Source: Flagellimonas algicola (GTDB lineage: Bacteria; Bacteroidota; Bacteroidia; Flavobacteriales; Flavobacteriaceae). Taken from it: a stretch of DNA of 64,000 nt. The stretch is taken from contig NZ_VCNI01000002.1 of assembly GCF_005937185.1 (NCBI RefSeq), forward strand, positions 806,001-870,000. Reading direction: 5' to 3'. Below are positions 42,628-52,641 of this stretch, in pieces. A program made the position numbers and the translations under genes. Each line of letters starts with the position of its first letter. Position 1 is the first letter of the stretch. A model generated the notes under the pieces. The model worked only from the letters and a program-made list of their open reading frames with translations. It did not search any database and was not told the DNA's origin.

Positions 42628-43887
42628 TTACACTTTTAGAAGCCAGGGCATTTTATAATTCCTCTTGGATATTACAAAAACCACAATAAACAAAATTACG
42701 AAGGAAATCAAGGTGGCTTGAGCTGCACCAACAATACCATTATTGGTTATGAGAACATAGTTCAGTATTAGATTGATCATTACGGTAAACACGGTACAAA
42801 AAGCAATTATTTTGGTTTTTTTGAGATAAAATAAATAATTGACCATCATTTTATACATCCCTAAGACAGCATAACCCAATAGAATCCATAATACAACTGA
42901 AATTCCAGATTCAAATTCTTTACCAATAAAAACCCTATATATAAATGGCGTTGTTAGATAGAACAAAAGTGCTACAATTAAAATAAAGATGAAATAGACA
43001 TAAGTGATTTTTACAATTTTTATTTTGTCCTGTATTTGATCCTTCTTAAGTATTTGATAGAAATATGGAACCCATGCCTGATTAAAGGAATTTTGCAAAA
43101 GGGACATTACCATTCCTACCTGATAACCCACAGAATAAATCCCTACATCGCTCAAACCGAGCATGAATAAAATAAAAAATCGATCTGAAAAACCTAAAAG
43201 GCTGGAACCAAGGGAGTGAAAGATTAAAGGTGTACTAAATGATAGCGCTTCCTTCCTGTATTCCTTGGAATAACCATCCTTTAACAATAGACCTTTGCGA
43301 TACAGGATTATAACGGCAATAATACCAAATAAAATTGCTACGAACAGTTGTGGAAACACCCTTCCCTTCCAATCCATTCCCAGTCCAATAACCAAAACAA
43401 GAGACAGCCCTAAATCCAAAGAGGTTTTGCAAACTCTAAAAATGCCATATTGGACGGTTTTGTACGACACACGCCAAAGTAGCAGTAATATTTCCGAAAC
43501 TTGGGAAAAAAGAGTATATAACAATACAATTAAAATGAAGTGTCCAGGGATGTTGTGCCCAGACAAAAAATCTGAAAAAACTGATGATAGCAATGTGCTT
43601 AGCACAGTAATTATGAACCCTATAACACAAAGTATCACCAACACAGTGGTAAGAAATGGCCCAAGGTTGATTTTCTCAAAATAAAAACGACTTATGGATT
43701 GAACAACACTAAGACCAATTACAGGCATAGCAACCAAGTAAATATTATAGAAAATATCTACTAGGCCATAATCCTCTGGGCTCAAATAAACCGTCAAAAA
43801 TGGCAGAAGTAAAAAAGGGATTCCAGAGTTAAGTAGATTGAAAAAAGTAAAAAGGGAGATGTTTTTGAATAGGCCTTTATTGTTCAT
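42628..43887 (-). CDS. Wzx-type polysaccharide flippase
   Basis: 419 aa, about 12 membrane helices; N-terminal NISLFTFFNLLNSGIPFLLLPF as in MOP-family flippases. Predicted to move the lipid-linked repeat unit of this locus across the inner membrane. The frame opens nine codons earlier with TTG, but ATG at 43885-43887 is preferred. Second flippase of the window (the other, at 4186-5655, belongs to a different operon). Followed after 43 nt by wlbA. Confidence 0.9.
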   Translation of the reverse strand: MNNKGLFKNISLFTFFNLLNSGIPFLLLPFLTVYLSPEDYGLVDIFYNIYLVAMPVIGLSVVQSISRFYFEKINLGPFLTTVLVILCVIGFIITVLSTLLSSVFSDFLSGHNIPGHFILIVLLYTLFSQVSEILLLLWRVSYKTVQYGIFRVCKTSLDLGLSLVLVIGLGMDWKGRVFPQLFVAILFGIIAVIILYRKGLLLKDGYSKEYRKEALSFSTPLIFHSLGSSLLGFSDRFFILFMLGLSDVGIYSVGYQVGMVMSLLQNSFNQAWVPYFYQILKKDQIQDKIKIVKITYVYFIFILIVALLFYLTTPFIYRVFIGKEFESGISVVLWILLGYAVLGMYKMMVNYLFYLKKTKIIAFCTVFTVMINLILNYVLITNNGIVGAAQATLISFVILFIVVFVISKRNYKMPWLLKV

Positions 43888-43962
43888 TGTGTTGCTTAAA
43901 AATTTCTCCCCCAATCAACGCATTTTGATTGTTCTACAAATATATCATCTTTGAGGTGAATG

Positions 43963-45279
43963 CTATCCTGCAATTTTTGCTTTATGGTTTTCAAAGGATT
44001 TTGCACTTCTCAGTGCAGGTGGGCTTTTCTTTAGAAAAACTACTATAAACAACATGAAGTAAATTACTCCACGCTCCCTTTGTAAAAGACTTTCAAAAAA
44101 TAAATTCACGGAAATAAATGTTAAGAAAGTCAACAAGAAAATGTTGTTTGTCCGAATTGATTTGATAATACTAATCACAATTGCCAACACAAACAACAGC
44201 AAGAACAACAATCCGTTTGAAACCAAAAAGTTGAGATATTGATTATGGCTGTTTTTATTCCTTAACAGTTCACACGTAGAAAAATAATAGTGCTGCAGGC
44301 ATTGATCGTTCAATTCATTTTGGACACTACCCGTACCATGGCCCAAAAGCAATGAATTTTTGGCAGTTTTTAAGGACAATTTCCACAAATAATAACGGAT
44401 GCTTGTTGATTCGTAAACTGCTTGGCCACGCTCATAAGACTCGCTAAAACTTGTTAGACCTTTTATGGCTCTATTATAAAAACCTGATTTTTGGGCCGTG
44501 AATGCCAAAACAACAAAAATCAAAACCATATATAGGTAATTCGTTTTCTTTGATTTGGCACTTATCAATTTATAAACCGAGACAATTGTAAAAGCTGTTA
44601 AAAAAGAAATCAAACCACCTTTACTTGAAATTAAAAGGAGAGCGGCCATGAAACCAAGTGTCAGGCCAACTTTCCATAGTTTAGGTTTACAAATTAAAGA
44701 AGCGGAATCAAATAGCAACAGCAGCAGAGCCAAACCAACGTAAAGAGCAAAATACGATGGATGTAAGTCCATAAAAGAGGAAAATTCATTGTACGTAAAA
44801 ATATTATGTCTTTTCCCAAATGCATCAACCGTATACAGCGAATTAGACAAATAAAGTCTTCTTGTTGCATTTAGCAAACATATAATCACTGATAAAAACG
44901 TGCCCCAAACAAACATACGGATGTAAAACACTTTTTCCCACAACCTGAATCTTCTTCCCCCTAGAATTAGGGGTATTAAAATAAAAGAAACTTGCGTCTG
45001 GATTTTGGAAATACCGTTGTTGAAATTGGAAGAATAGAATATGCCAATGGTCAATAAAACATATAGCAACATATAGAGCAATAGTTCTTTTGAAATCAGC
45101 AATCTTTTAAAAAAAGCCACTCGAAACCTCAATAAGGAAAGGCAAGTAAATATGATTATAAGAACCGCCGTTATCTTTGGTATTAATGGAAGCGAGAATA
45201 GGATATTCCCAAGAAGCATTCTCTCTAAGTAGATCCATTTTTTTGTGAATGCCGTATCAAACTGAATTTTACTAGACAT
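43963..45279 (-). CDS. O-antigen ligase/polymerase family membrane protein 1
   Basis: 438 aa with about 11 membrane helices. A large periplasmic loop at about 275-340 carries GHGTGSVQNELNDQC and a NSHNQYLNFL motif, which is the Wzy_C/WaaL-type active loop (G-x-G-x and H-N-x-Y-L). It could be the O-antigen ligase or the polymerase. Overlaps the next upstream membrane protein by 8 nt; the pair probably divides the two jobs. Confidence 0.82.
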   Translation of the reverse strand: MSSKIQFDTAFTKKWIYLERMLLGNILFSLPLIPKITAVLIIIFTCLSLLRFRVAFFKRLLISKELLLYMLLYVLLTIGIFYSSNFNNGISKIQTQVSFILIPLILGGRRFRLWEKVFYIRMFVWGTFLSVIICLLNATRRLYLSNSLYTVDAFGKRHNIFTYNEFSSFMDLHPSYFALYVGLALLLLLFDSASLICKPKLWKVGLTLGFMAALLLISSKGGLISFLTAFTIVSVYKLISAKSKKTNYLYMVLIFVVLAFTAQKSGFYNRAIKGLTSFSESYERGQAVYESTSIRYYLWKLSLKTAKNSLLLGHGTGSVQNELNDQCLQHYYFSTCELLRNKNSHNQYLNFLVSNGLLFLLLFVLAIVISIIKSIRTNNIFLLTFLTFISVNLFFESLLQRERGVIYFMLFIVVFLKKSPPALRSAKSFENHKAKIAG

Positions 45280-46471
45280 TGTGCTTGAAAAAATCTATGG
45301 AATACACCAAAATGAACAAATAAAAGTAATTGGCCCATGCTCCCGATAATAGCGTAATGGAAATCACACAGCTAACGAAAAAGACAAAAACCATGTTCAA
45401 AGAGTATTTGCTTTGAAAAGCCGCTTGCTCAACCTTGCGAAAGAAAATGTAGTGCATGCCAAGTCCAAACAATCCCATTTCCGTGACCAATTGTAAGGTA
45501 AAATTGTGCATGCTCAAGGCGGTAAATTCTTCAGTTCCTGGAACAACTATTTCAGCCATCATTTTTAATGAATTTCCAGGGCCAATTCCAATAAAATATG
45601 AATTTACAAATTCTTTGACCCCTAAAATAACAGCATTTGATCTTGCGTTAAACGTACCCAAATGTTCCAAAGGCTCCTGGGCAATCAGATTATTTATCAA
45701 ACGTGAAATTATATATTCAATAGTGTATACACCATTGACACTATAATTACGGAAAAAATATAGCCCAAATACTCCTATTAAGCCCAACACGATAAACCCA
45801 AGATATTTGAGATTGAATATTTTTAATGCCATTAACCCATATCCGCCGAAAAATACTATTAGGGACAAAAAGGCCAACTTGGCATCATTATAGACGATAA
45901 GAAAAACTGCAAGACCTATCCAGAGGAATTTAACAAGACTTTTTTCCTTTAAAAAGTAAAGCGGAACAAAAATGGCCAAAATGGCGGAGAACTCATTTTC
46001 TGTCCAGAAAAAAATATGTACCGCAGGTAATCTGCTTATGGTATTAAAGTATACCCCTCCAAACAAGAACTGGACCATCCCAAGAATTATTAGGACTTTA
46101 AAAAGGACTAACAAATACTGGTATATACGGACCGCTCCTACTATCCTTAGAACTTCCTTATAGTAGAAGTAGAAAAAGAATACAGTTATATAGTATAAAT
46201 TATACGTAATACTCAATGAATGGAATCTACCCAAATATGAGGCAATTAATGAGTAAACAACAAACACAGACAGAATCAAAGATAATTTTAATGCTCGCCT
46301 GGTATTGGCAATAAACAGCCAAAAAAACAGGAAGGGAAGCAATACTCTGAACAGGGTTACCTTGCTCTCGATAGATGGTCTTAATATGGTACTTAAACCG
46401 GCAATTGTGATTATGACCAAGTGTAGATTACCGATCAGCCACTTTTTTGATATGCGTAAGGTTTGTTCCAT
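45272..46471 (-). CDS. O-antigen ligase/polymerase family membrane protein 2
   Basis: 399 aa with about 10-11 membrane helices. Loop near 270-330 has IGIGPGNSLKMM and a SMHNFTLQLVTEMG stretch, which again resembles the Wzy/WaaL active loop. It shares topology but little sequence with the adjacent gene. Wzy polymerase is the default guess; experiment would be needed to tell which protein ligates. Starts 19 nt after the small lipoprotein gene. Confidence 0.82.
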   Translation of the reverse strand: MEQTLRISKKWLIGNLHLVIITIAGLSTILRPSIESKVTLFRVLLPFLFFWLFIANTRRALKLSLILSVFVVYSLIASYLGRFHSLSITYNLYYITVFFFYFYYKEVLRIVGAVRIYQYLLVLFKVLIILGMVQFLFGGVYFNTISRLPAVHIFFWTENEFSAILAIFVPLYFLKEKSLVKFLWIGLAVFLIVYNDAKLAFLSLIVFFGGYGLMALKIFNLKYLGFIVLGLIGVFGLYFFRNYSVNGVYTIEYIISRLINNLIAQEPLEHLGTFNARSNAVILGVKEFVNSYFIGIGPGNSLKMMAEIVVPGTEEFTALSMHNFTLQLVTEMGLFGLGMHYIFFRKVEQAAFQSKYSLNMVFVFFVSCVISITLLSGAWANYFYLFILVYSIDFFKHNV

Positions 46472-46490
46472 CCTTAAGTTTCAATACCAA

Positions 46491-47018
46491 CTATTCGTTT
46501 AATTTCAAATTTTGAATTACCAAAACTTGATACTTTTTGTTCTCCCTATCCAACAATGTTATGGTCATTGCCCTAAGATTTCTTAAAGCTGTTTGAATGG
46601 TCCTTTCTATTAGAGGCTTTTCATTTGCCGAGGGTAAAATTTTAGTGGAAAAGGTTTCAAAACCATACCTTGTTCTTTCCTCCCTTAACAGCCCTATTTC
46701 GTCATCAATAGGATAAAAGGCAATTAGAAGGTAATATTCATTTAATTTACTATTGGTAAGGTCGTTTGTTTTGGCATCTATCGCTATTGTAAATGTATCA
46801 TTATTTGTCTTTGATAAATATATGTCTTCAAATTGAAATCCAAGCTTATCCTCAACATGTACTTCAAGTTTTACTTTTTGCTCAAAAATACTGATTGCAG
46901 AACATCCTATTGATAGAAAATTGTCATCGATTAATTGCGGATCTTTAACTTTATCCTCCTTTATTTGGTTACAGGAAAGAAGCGTTAAAACAATAAGGGT
47001 TATATACAGAATGGGCAT
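46491..47018 (-). CDS. Hypothetical lipoprotein in the polysaccharide locus
   Basis: 175 aa. From ATG 47018 it has a hydrophobic segment (PILYITLIVLTLLSC) and lipobox Cys16. An earlier TTG at 47075 would add 19 residues and weaken the signal peptide, so ATG is chosen. The rest is a mixed alpha-beta soluble domain without a family I recognise. It may be an outer-membrane or periplasmic accessory for glycan export. Sits between the nonulosonate module and the polymerase/ligase pair. Confidence 0.7.
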   Translation of the reverse strand: MPILYITLIVLTLLSCNQIKEDKVKDPQLIDDNFLSIGCSAISIFEQKVKLEVHVEDKLGFQFEDIYLSKTNNDTFTIAIDAKTNDLTNSKLNEYYLLIAFYPIDDEIGLLREERTRYGFETFSTKILPSANEKPLIERTIQTALRNLRAMTITLLDRENKKYQVLVIQNLKLNE

Positions 47019-47139
47019 AGAAGTTACTCTATGCTTTCGTAAATCTTCAATTTGTTTTACCTGATAAATAGACAACTTTCTTTTCAGTTAGATTGACCGC
47101 CAAACTCGAAGCAACTTCTTAATCCTTAGCAAAGATATC

Positions 47140-48504
47140 CTAATTAATTACTCCCTTGAAAAATGAATGAAACGCAGTGCGATCTACACCCTTTGCAAAA
47201 ATGTGATGCACCGACGCCTTTACTTTCTCTTGAATAAATGTTTCGTTGTTTAATGATAAGATTAGATTTTTTAATGCTAGCTTGGAACCGACTTCAAAAT
47301 TATAGGGGTTATCCTTTAAGATGTCATGCAAATACCTTTTATAATAGCCTTTAATGTCAACGGATATATTAGGTGTCCCCAATGCTAAACTTTCCAAAGC
47401 ACAAGTTGAATAAACAGTAAGATGATAATCACAATACTTCATTAATTCATAGGTGTTAATGCCATCACATCGAATTAAGTTGTCCTGGCCAGAAAAGTCC
47501 AAAAAGGAATCTAAATGTCTTGGTTTATACAAAAACCCAACACGAGGAAATGCTACACATATCTCACTCAACATTTGAATCAATGGCCGATCCGTGAGTT
47601 CTAACTGGCCTGTGACACAGATGACTCTCTCAAATCTCCTACGGTAGGCTATTAGGGTTTTGGATGCACTAAGTCTTTCATATACATCCTGGAGAAATGT
47701 ATTTCCGTAGTTCAATACCCTATCTGTAGTAACTATATTGCCTTTAAGGGCCACTTTAGTAGATTCAGCCCCATAGCTTAACAGATAATCCGGCATTAGT
47801 CTATTGTCTTGTTTTTCAGTAAAATTATATGCTCTATGCGCATCTGCAATTAAGCCATGTTGCATTTCCACCACGGGGATGTTTTTCTTTTTAGCTGCCC
47901 AGATCATTCCAAAATTGCAATAGTAGCATACTGCAAAAATCATCTTAGGCCTGATTATTCGGAATAAAAAACCATAGAACAGCATGGAAGCATAAATACG
48001 ATGATAAATTGGGTAGAACCGTTCCAAGTCGGCATCCAAATATTTTTCAAGCTTTTCAAAGTCTTTTATTTTTGGCTTTCTTGTTAATTTCTGAACAACA
48101 AATTGTCCTAGAAACATTAAGGACATGCCAACGTAAAATTCGTTTTTCTGAAATTTGCTTCTTGAGGTTTTGCCCTTTGGAATAGGATTTTCTATTAGAA
48201 CAATATTCGGCAAATAACGAAGCAGGCTTGACGCAACACGGTCAATTGACTCTTCATTAAGTCTGAATCTCGTTTGGGAGGTTGAAAAAACCCAATATTT
48301 GGATTTTCTCAAGTTAAGTAAGGAACCAACATCTAGCCAGATACCATTCAATACAATCTTGATGAATGATTGGTCAACCTTTTTAATGACCTTTCGTTCG
48401 CCTACTAAATCTATTAAATAACATTTTATTATTGGCCAAACGGAAACTCCTTTGTGTTTTATTCCTTGGACTTTTATGTCCCTTTCAATCTTATTGAGAT
48501 TCAT
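47140..48504 (-). CDS. GT-B-like glycosyltransferase (possible nonulosonate transferase)
   Basis: 454 aa, soluble. MQHGLIADAHRAYNF in the middle, LYKPRHLDSF (HP-like motif) and YSTCALESLALGTPNISVD near the C-terminus are the motifs of CDP-glycerol/capsule/polysialyl-type transferases. It lies 12 nt after the CMP-nonulosonate synthetase gene, so a transferase for the CMP-sugar made here is attractive, though only positional. No CAZy family could be assigned by eye. The gap to the downstream lipoprotein is 121 nt. Confidence 0.72.
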   Translation of the reverse strand: MNLNKIERDIKVQGIKHKGVSVWPIIKCYLIDLVGERKVIKKVDQSFIKIVLNGIWLDVGSLLNLRKSKYWVFSTSQTRFRLNEESIDRVASSLLRYLPNIVLIENPIPKGKTSRSKFQKNEFYVGMSLMFLGQFVVQKLTRKPKIKDFEKLEKYLDADLERFYPIYHRIYASMLFYGFLFRIIRPKMIFAVCYYCNFGMIWAAKKKNIPVVEMQHGLIADAHRAYNFTEKQDNRLMPDYLLSYGAESTKVALKGNIVTTDRVLNYGNTFLQDVYERLSASKTLIAYRRRFERVICVTGQLELTDRPLIQMLSEICVAFPRVGFLYKPRHLDSFLDFSGQDNLIRCDGINTYELMKYCDYHLTVYSTCALESLALGTPNISVDIKGYYKRYLHDILKDNPYNFEVGSKLALKNLILSLNNETFIQEKVKASVHHIFAKGVDRTAFHSFFKGVIN

Positions 48505-48516
48505 TTATTGGCTATC

Positions 48517-49221
48517 TTATTGGTTAAGAGCCCTTACAAATTCTTTGGTTTCCAACAATTTCTCGGCAATCATCCAATCCAATGGGGTGTCCAGGTCCAA
48601 GGAGTTTACATCTTCCATGACATACTTCTTGATCTTTTGGAAATTCAAGATACTGCTCTTCCGTAAAGATTCTGTGTTAATGATATAAATAGCCCCATTG
48701 TATTCCCAGACTTGCGGACAATCTTGTCTTCTGGTAAAGTCTCCGGATTTGCTTTTTACCAACCATCCATTATTGTCTTCCTCAAATAGTACGTAATATG
48801 GGTTGGATTTTGTCTCCTTAACTGAAACAAGCATGTCCATCTCATCGTCAAAGAGCTTCAAAGCTTCTAAGATATGTTTCGCACCGCGAAATGGTGATGT
48901 TGCCTGAAGTATTATTACAACTTCAGGCGAGTACCCTTTTTTTTCATAAAATTCCAGCGCATGTATCAACACGTCGTACGTACTTGCAGTATCCGTCGCG
49001 AGTTCGTCTGGTCTAAGAAACGGCACTTCCAGGCCATTTTTCTCAGCAACATTCTTTATTTCAACAGAATCAGTAGATATACAAATTTGTTCAATAGGAA
49101 AGACTTCTTTCGCTGCATCCAAAGTGTATTCAATCAAGGGTTTTCCCTTAAGCTTTTTAATATTCTTATTGGGAATCCCTTTTGATCCCCCTCTCACCGG
49201 TATTACAACAAGTGGTTTCAT
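48517..49221 (-). CDS. CMP-nonulosonate synthetase (NeuA/LegF/PseF-type cytidylyltransferase)
   Basis: 234 aa. N-terminal VIPVRGGSKGIPNKNIKKLK (residues 5-24) is the CTP-binding P-loop of the family; LQATSPFRGAKHI and ADELAT-type segment RPDELATDTASTYDV follow. Length matches LegF/PseF, shorter than NeuA with an esterase tail. It activates an eight- or nine-carbon keto acid with CTP. Ends 12 nt before the transferase start and begins 9 nt after gmd. Confidence 0.9.
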   Translation of the reverse strand: MKPLVVIPVRGGSKGIPNKNIKKLKGKPLIEYTLDAAKEVFPIEQICISTDSVEIKNVAEKNGLEVPFLRPDELATDTASTYDVLIHALEFYEKKGYSPEVVIILQATSPFRGAKHILEALKLFDDEMDMLVSVKETKSNPYYVLFEEDNNGWLVKSKSGDFTRRQDCPQVWEYNGAIYIINTESLRKSSILNFQKIKKYVMEDVNSLDLDTPLDWMIAEKLLETKEFVRALNQ

Positions 49222-49230
49222 AAATACACG

Positions 49231-50265
49231 TTATACCTCAGACAACTCGTACTTCATCATTATATCCACGAGTTCCTCAAACTTCACTTTAGCTTCCCAG
49301 TTCAGTTTCTCTTTTGCTTTGGTGGCATCGCCAATTAATATGTCCACCTCGGTTGGCCTAAAATAATATGGGTCTATTGTCACTAGGATTTCTTCCGTGT
49401 TTTTATCATAACCCACCTCATCAATCCCTTCACCTTTCCACACAATATCTATGTCGATATATTTAAAGGCTCTTTCCACAAATTCCCTTACTGTGTTTGT
49501 CTCACCGGTAGCAATAACAAAATCCTCGGCAACATCCTGCTGTAGCATTAACCACATGGCTTCAACATAGTCCTTTGCATATCCCCAATCTCTCTTTGCA
49601 TCCAAGTTGCCCAAACGTATTTTAGAAAGCTTCCCTTCTTTGATTTTGGAAACTGATTCCGCTATTTTTTTTGTTACAAAACTATTTCCCCTTCTTGGAC
49701 TTTCATGATTGAATAAAATTCCATTGCACGCAAAAATATTATACGCCTCTCGGTAATTTACCGTTAGCCAATATGAATAAAGTTTTGCTACTCCATATGG
49801 GCTTCTTGGATAAAATGGTGTGGTTTCTTTTTGTGGTATTTCTTGAACTTTTCCATAGAGTTCACTAGTGGAGGCTTGATAATACTTGGTTTTCCTCTCC
49901 AGCCCTAGAATACGTATTGCCTCAAGTATTCTAAGACTCCCCAAGGCATCGGCGTTCGCTGTATATTCCGGAATATCAAAAGATATTCTAACATGGCTCT
50001 GGGCGGCCAAGTTATAAATCTCGTCTGGCCTTATTTGCTGTAATAAACGCATAATGTTGGATGAATCCGTCATATCCCCGTAGTGTACATGAAAGTCTAA
50101 TTCATGGGCATCAACTCCCTTGTACAAATGATCTATTCTTAGTTTTTGTTCTAAGCTGGATCTTCTCACCATTCCGTGAACTTCATATCCCTTCTCCAAT
50201 AAAAATTCGGCCAAGTAGCTCCCATCCTGACCTGTAACTCCAGTTATTAATGCTTTCTTCTTCAC
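49231..50265 (-). CDS. gmd: GDP-mannose 4,6-dehydratase
   Basis: 344 aa SDR. Strong Gmd signature set: [13 protein letters not shown] (residues 8-20), [37 protein letters not shown] (Tyr-x3-Lys), [19 protein letters not shown] and [19 protein letters not shown]. It makes GDP-4-keto-6-deoxy-mannose. No GDP-fucose synthase is beside it; the neighbour is a perosamine-synthase-like aminotransferase. GTG start, fixed by family N-terminus. Placed in the middle of the NeuB/NeuA module. Confidence 0.96.
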   Translation of the reverse strand: MKKKALITGVTGQDGSYLAEFLLEKGYEVHGMVRRSSLEQKLRIDHLYKGVDAHELDFHVHYGDMTDSSNIMRLLQQIRPDEIYNLAAQSHVRISFDIPEYTANADALGSLRILEAIRILGLERKTKYYQASTSELYGKVQEIPQKETTPFYPRSPYGVAKLYSYWLTVNYREAYNIFACNGILFNHESPRRGNSFVTKKIAESVSKIKEGKLSKIRLGNLDAKRDWGYAKDYVEAMWLMLQQDVAEDFVIATGETNTVREFVERAFKYIDIDIVWKGEGIDEVGYDKNTEEILVTIDPYYFRPTEVDILIGDATKAKEKLNWEAKVKFEELVDIMMKYELSEV

Positions 50266-50267
50266 AA

Positions 50268-51359
50268 TTATTTAATGTTGTTTTTGATTATTTCAATGAT
50301 TTGTTCTTGCTGTTCAAATTGTAGTCCAGGATAGCTTGGTAAATTTAGTCCCAAAGCAGAAATCCTCTTTGCATTTGGACAGTCTTCCACCTCATCGTAA
50401 AATGGTAATTCATCGATTGGGGTGAAAAAAGGTCTAGTTTCAATGTTGGCCGAATTTAATGCGGACTCAATTTTAAGTTTTTCATCAATTGAATTAAACA
50501 GTACCGAGCACATCCAATAAGATGATGTTGAGTGTTCTGGCAATTTCTGAAAAGTCAGAACATCTGACAAGGCTTTTTCATAGTTGTTTTGTAAAACACG
50601 TTTAAGGCCCAAGATTTCTTCTAGCTTGCCTAACTGTCCAAGTCCAATGGCCGCCTGTATATTTGTCATTCGATAATTATATCCAAGAACATCATGGTAA
50701 TATCTTCTGGTTTCAGAGTTGCCTTGATTCTTAAGTTTCCTTATTTTCTTGTTCAATTCGTCGTGAGGTGTCAATACCATTCCTCCTTCTCCAGTGGTTA
50801 TGGTTTTGTTTCCAAAAAAAGAGAATGTCGACACATCACCCAAAACCCCAGACATCTTTCCATGATAACTGGCACCAAATGATTCCGCAGCATCCTCAAT
50901 CAAAAATACACCATGCTCTTTTGCAATGCGTTTCAATTCGTTATATTCTGAAGGACATCCATAAATATTAGTATAGAGAATGGCCTTGGTTTTTGATGTA
51001 ATCTTCTCCGTGATTTTATTCGTGTCAATATTCCAACTTTCAGAATCAACATCTACAAATACTGGGTGGGCCCCTACATACAAAATAGCGTTGGTACTTG
51101 CCACATATGTAAAATTGGTGGTTATTACTTCATCTCCTTCGCCGATGTCCAAAGCCAACATGGCCAAATGGATTGCAACCGTTCCATTACTAACGGCAAT
51201 AGCATGTTTTGCTCCAGTATATTTTCCAACTTCTTGCTCGAAACTATTTATGAATTTACCTTGACTTGAAATCCAGGTGGAGTCCATGCATTCTGCAACC
51301 AATTTCTGTTCTTCGGCTCCTAAAAATGGCTGATATATTGGTATTTTACTGTTTGCCAT
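50268..51359 (-). CDS. GDP-perosamine synthase-like aminotransferase
   Basis: 363 aa, DegT family, PLP lysine Lys185 in [48 protein letters not shown] and [14 protein letters not shown] are close to perosamine synthase (Per/RfbE) as I know it. Substrate would be GDP-4-keto-6-deoxy-mannose from the adjacent gmd, giving GDP-perosamine (4-amino-4,6-dideoxy-mannose). Overlaps the GNAT-TIM gene by 14 nt; 2 nt before gmd. Confidence 0.9.
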   Translation of the reverse strand: MANSKIPIYQPFLGAEEQKLVAECMDSTWISSQGKFINSFEQEVGKYTGAKHAIAVSNGTVAIHLAMLALDIGEGDEVITTNFTYVASTNAILYVGAHPVFVDVDSESWNIDTNKITEKITSKTKAILYTNIYGCPSEYNELKRIAKEHGVFLIEDAAESFGASYHGKMSGVLGDVSTFSFFGNKTITTGEGGMVLTPHDELNKKIRKLKNQGNSETRRYYHDVLGYNYRMTNIQAAIGLGQLGKLEEILGLKRVLQNNYEKALSDVLTFQKLPEHSTSSYWMCSVLFNSIDEKLKIESALNSANIETRPFFTPIDELPFYDEVEDCPNAKRISALGLNLPSYPGLQFEQQEQIIEIIKNNIK

Positions 51360-52641
51360 AAGTTCTTAAAAGTCCAAGCTGTTTATTAATTTGATTTAAT
51401 GTGATGTTTTTTACTTCCAGGACATGGATGCAATCTGGAAAGTGTTTTAACCATGGTAAAAACCAATACGAGTCGTCAATGCTTTCATTGGTATCCCGGT
51501 TCCCGTCATTATCACTATGATGAATGTACCTCACATAAGGTTTAACTTTCTCAACAGCATTATTTAATTCAAAGTTCAACGCATTTGCGGACACTTTCAA
51601 ATGTGCGGTATCCAAAAGAAGCCCAAAACTTTCAGAGTTTATTTCTTCAAACAACCTTACCATTTCCTGAGGCCTTGAACACAAAAGCATCTCTATTCCA
51701 TCATTTCTTAGGTTAAAACTGGCGGTCACGTTGTTTTCAACATAAAAAGAAAGACCTAGACGTTCGGCTTCGTCCAAAACAATTTTGACAGAGTTTATAA
51801 AATGTGACCAATTCTCCTCCCTGTTCACGGGAACATCGATATTAAGCTTTTTGCCCAGTTGATCGGGCTGAGGGTCTACGCAAAATCCTGCATGAGCAGA
51901 AAAACATGGCGCTCCTGCCTTTTTGGATAATCTCAAACCCGAAATACAATGTAATATGGAACGTTCCCTTATTTCAGCATTACTACTTCCAAGGTTGAGT
52001 ACGAAGGGTTCGGAAGGAGCAGGAAAATAGTTGTGTGCCAACCTTTTAATGTCACAATTAACAAAGAATTCCCCCATGTCACTTTGAAATGGAAAGCTAG
52101 AACTAAATTCAATCGTAAGTTCCTCTTCCCTGGAAATTGAAACAATTTCTTCCCTGCTATTTTTACCAAATGCCAAGGTGCTTACACCAATAGTGTTGGC
52201 GAAAGAGTTGGCATTTATATCTATTCTAAATATAGAATAGGTGTTTTCCTGCAAAATTAATTTGAAGCCAAAACCTTTATAAAGTTTGATTGCCTTAAAA
52301 TTATCATTGTCAACAGACAACTGAATGGCTCCAACTCCCAGTTGCGTTGCTTTATCTAACAATATTTGTATTATCCTTTTACCTAAACCAAGTCCTTGAA
52401 AAGAACTCTTAACTACTATCCCTAGCCAGATGGTGTCATTTTCCTTGTCCAAATGTCCATAACCCATTGTTTCATTATCCTTTCTTAATAACAGGGTACA
52501 CAGATGGTTATTTAAAACCTCCTTACCCCTTTTGTTGAAATAACGAAAAGAGTTTTTCTCATCATCCAAGCTTTCAATGAAAGATTCGAGGATAGTATAA
52601 TTTTTATTTGATATCTCTAATACTTCAAGTTCTACTCCCAT
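51346..52641 (-). CDS. GNAT acetyltransferase fused to an AP-endonuclease-2/xylose-isomerase-type TIM barrel
   Basis: 431 aa bifunctional protein. Residues about 5-140 are a GNAT domain with the acetyl-CoA loop QGLGLG (82-87) and the DNDNFKAIKLYKGFGF helix. Residues 150-431 are a TIM barrel of the sugar-isomerase/endonuclease IV superfamily, with candidate metal ligands His250 (SAHAGFC), Glu302 (YVENN), Asp344 and His347 (LLDTAHLKV), His374/375 and Asp377/379 (YIHHSDNDG), and Glu409 (VLEVK). It overlaps neuB by 10 nt and the aminotransferase by 14 nt. Proposed job: N-acylate the 4-amino sugar, then free or isomerise it for NeuB. The fusion is unusual. Confidence 0.85.
   Translation of the reverse strand: MGVELEVLEISNKNYTILESFIESLDDEKNSFRYFNKRGKEVLNNHLCTLLLRKDNETMGYGHLDKENDTIWLGIVVKSSFQGLGLGKRIIQILLDKATQLGVGAIQLSVDNDNFKAIKLYKGFGFKLILQENTYSIFRIDINANSFANTIGVSTLAFGKNSREEIVSISREEELTIEFSSSFPFQSDMGEFFVNCDIKRLAHNYFPAPSEPFVLNLGSSNAEIRERSILHCISGLRLSKKAGAPCFSAHAGFCVDPQPDQLGKKLNIDVPVNREENWSHFINSVKIVLDEAERLGLSFYVENNVTASFNLRNDGIEMLLCSRPQEMVRLFEEINSESFGLLLDTAHLKVSANALNFELNNAVEKVKPYVRYIHHSDNDGNRDTNESIDDSYWFLPWLKHFPDCIHVLEVKNITLNQINKQLGLLRTYGKQ

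Noticed and set aside
49231-51359. Simple reading of gmd plus aminotransferase as a GDP-perosamine O-antigen pathway unrelated to neuB.
   Set aside because: Not excluded, but the two genes are nested between neuB/GNAT-TIM and the CMP-synthetase with overlaps, so a joint pathway is favoured; kept as the main alternative.
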